NCBI RefSeq assembly: GCF_934294775.1
Contig: NZ_CAKRAH010000011.1
Span: 1 to 64,000, forward strand
From: an uncultured Dorea sp.
Lineage (GTDB): Bacteria > Bacillota > Clostridia > Lachnospirales > Lachnospiraceae
Length of the DNA: 64,000 bases
Reading direction: 5' to 3'
The notes beneath the pieces are model-generated. The model was given only the letters and a program-made list of their open reading frames with translations. It was not told the DNA's origin and searched no databases. Positions 63,353-64,000 of this stretch are shown here, piece after piece. Within the stretch, counting starts at the first letter, position 1. Each line of letters opens with the position of its first letter. Made by a program: the position numbers and the translations under genes.

Positions 63353-63356
63353 TAAT

Positions 63357-63402
63357 AAGTAGTAAAGCATCCGTAAGGAGCCGGCGGTGGCAGGTTCTGT
63401 AG
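63357..63402 (+). repeat. Dispersed hairpin repeat, copy G (variant)
   Basis: AAAGCATCCGTAAGGAGCC then GGCGGTGGCAGGTTCTGTAG. It shares the right half GGTGGCAGGTTCTGTA with the consensus and the left half with the insertion in copy F. Confidence 0.7.
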
Positions 63403-63439
63403 GTTCAGCTATAAAGAAAACAAATAGGAGGAAATTCTT

Positions 63440-64000
63440 GTGAAAAGAGAATTAGTAATTGTCATTGACTTTGGTGGACAGTACAATCAGCTGGTAGCAA
63501 GACGTGTCAGAGAATGCAATGTATATTGCGAGATCTACTCATACAAAACAGATATTGAGAAGATCAAAGCCATGAATCCTAAGGGGATCATCCTGACAGG
63601 CGGTCCAAACAGCTGTTACGAAGCAGATTCCCCGACATATAAAAAAGAATTGTTCGAACTTGGTATCCCGGTTCTTGGATTATGTTATGGTGCACAGCTC
63701 ATGATGCATGTACTCGGAGGAAAGGTAGAATCTGCTCCGGTACGTGAGTATGGTAAGACAGAAGTGCTTGTAGATAAGAAAGATTCCAAGATCTTTGAAA
63801 ATGTATCAGAGAAGACAATCTGCTGGATGAGCCATTTTGATTACATTTCACAGGTTGCACCAGGATTCGAGATTACAGCACACACAGCAGACTGCCCGGT
63901 TGCAGCAGCTGAAAATGCAGAAGCAGGATTATATGCAATCCAGTATCATCCGGAAGTACTTCACACAGCAGAAGGAACAAAGATGTTATCAAACTTCGTA
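63440..64000 (+). CDS. guaA: GMP synthase (glutamine-hydrolysing), 3' end cut by window
   Basis: 187 codons are visible from a GTG with AGGAGGA about eight bases upstream; the gene runs past the window end. This is the N-terminal class I glutamine amidotransferase domain: [28 protein letters not shown], the catalytic Cys82 in LGLCYGAQ and His170/Glu172 in QYHPEV. The full enzyme converts XMP to GMP with ATP and glutamine. The synthetase part lies outside the window, so a free amidotransferase subunit cannot be fully excluded, though full-length guaA is the normal case in this group. Confidence 0.92.
   Translation, partial: MKRELVIVIDFGGQYNQLVARRVRECNVYCEIYSYKTDIEKIKAMNPKGIILTGGPNSCYEADSPTYKKELFELGIPVLGLCYGAQLMMHVLGGKVESAPVREYGKTEVLVDKKDSKIFENVSEKTICWMSHFDYISQVAPGFEITAHTADCPVAAAENAEAGLYAIQYHPEVLHTAEGTKMLSNFV

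Overview
The window looks like chromosomal core DNA of an anaerobic, spore-forming Firmicute, most probably a Lachnospiraceae (Clostridium cluster XIVa) gut bacterium. The grounds are strong AGGAGG-type ribosome sites with ATG/GTG/TTG starts, three sporulation genes of the clostridial type (a SipL-like DUF3794+LysM protein, spoIIR and spoIIID), a clostridial 2[4Fe-4S] ferredoxin, an oxygen-labile-type cysteine desulfidase, and gene neighbourhoods such as gdpP-rplI-dnaB. The genus is inferred, not proven. No rRNA, tRNA, CRISPR array, insertion sequence or prophage was seen.

Layout. 1-5.3 kb: 3' part of galE, an unusual leader made of nested hairpins and a 4 x 65-bp tandem repeat, then gdpP-rplI-dnaB (c-di-AMP turnover, ribosome, replication). 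5.3-16.3 kb: an unknown coiled-coil protein, ferredoxin, an orphan sugar-binding lipoprotein convergent with a two-component system, mutS2, a membrane-anchored HtrA-like protein that has lost its catalytic triad, an HD/OB nuclease and rlmD. 16.4-18.1 kb: an AT-rich stretch with an orphan winged-helix protein, a DEDDh exonuclease and a stop-interrupted reading frame. 18.1-33.4 kb: small-molecule transport and sensing: a polar amino-acid ABC transporter, a LysR regulator divergent from cysteine desulfidase plus symporter, a broken and an intact hybrid histidine kinase, a DMT exporter, an alanine/sodium symporter, two DegV proteins and a radical SAM protein.

33.5-39.1 kb (minus strand): a run from NAD salvage (pncB) through ddl and murF to a Cof-type phosphatase, plus plsC. 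39.3-51.9 kb (plus strand): PrcB-like lipoprotein, sipL, ispE, a GntR regulator, spoIIR, an acyl-ACP thioesterase, cvfB, a small HPr-fold protein, dnaE, pfkA, murI and a DUF1934 protein. 52-64 kb: an unknown membrane protein, a lipoprotein trigger-factor/FKBP-type foldase with a poly-Ser tail, an RsuA-type pseudouridine synthase, a manganese riboswitch with mntP, an XRE regulator, tdk, spoIIID, a Gate-domain membrane protein, TetR and YesN-type regulators, a second HPr-fold protein, a MATE exporter and the 5' part of guaA.

Most novel-looking material is non-coding or small: the gdpP leader, a family of short hairpin repeats (at least seven copies after gene ends), two HPr-like proteins lacking the phosphorylatable histidine, a pseudoprotease, and a hairpin that buries the spoIIID ribosome site. 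I found no multi-gene defence, secretion or biosynthetic system that I would call new.
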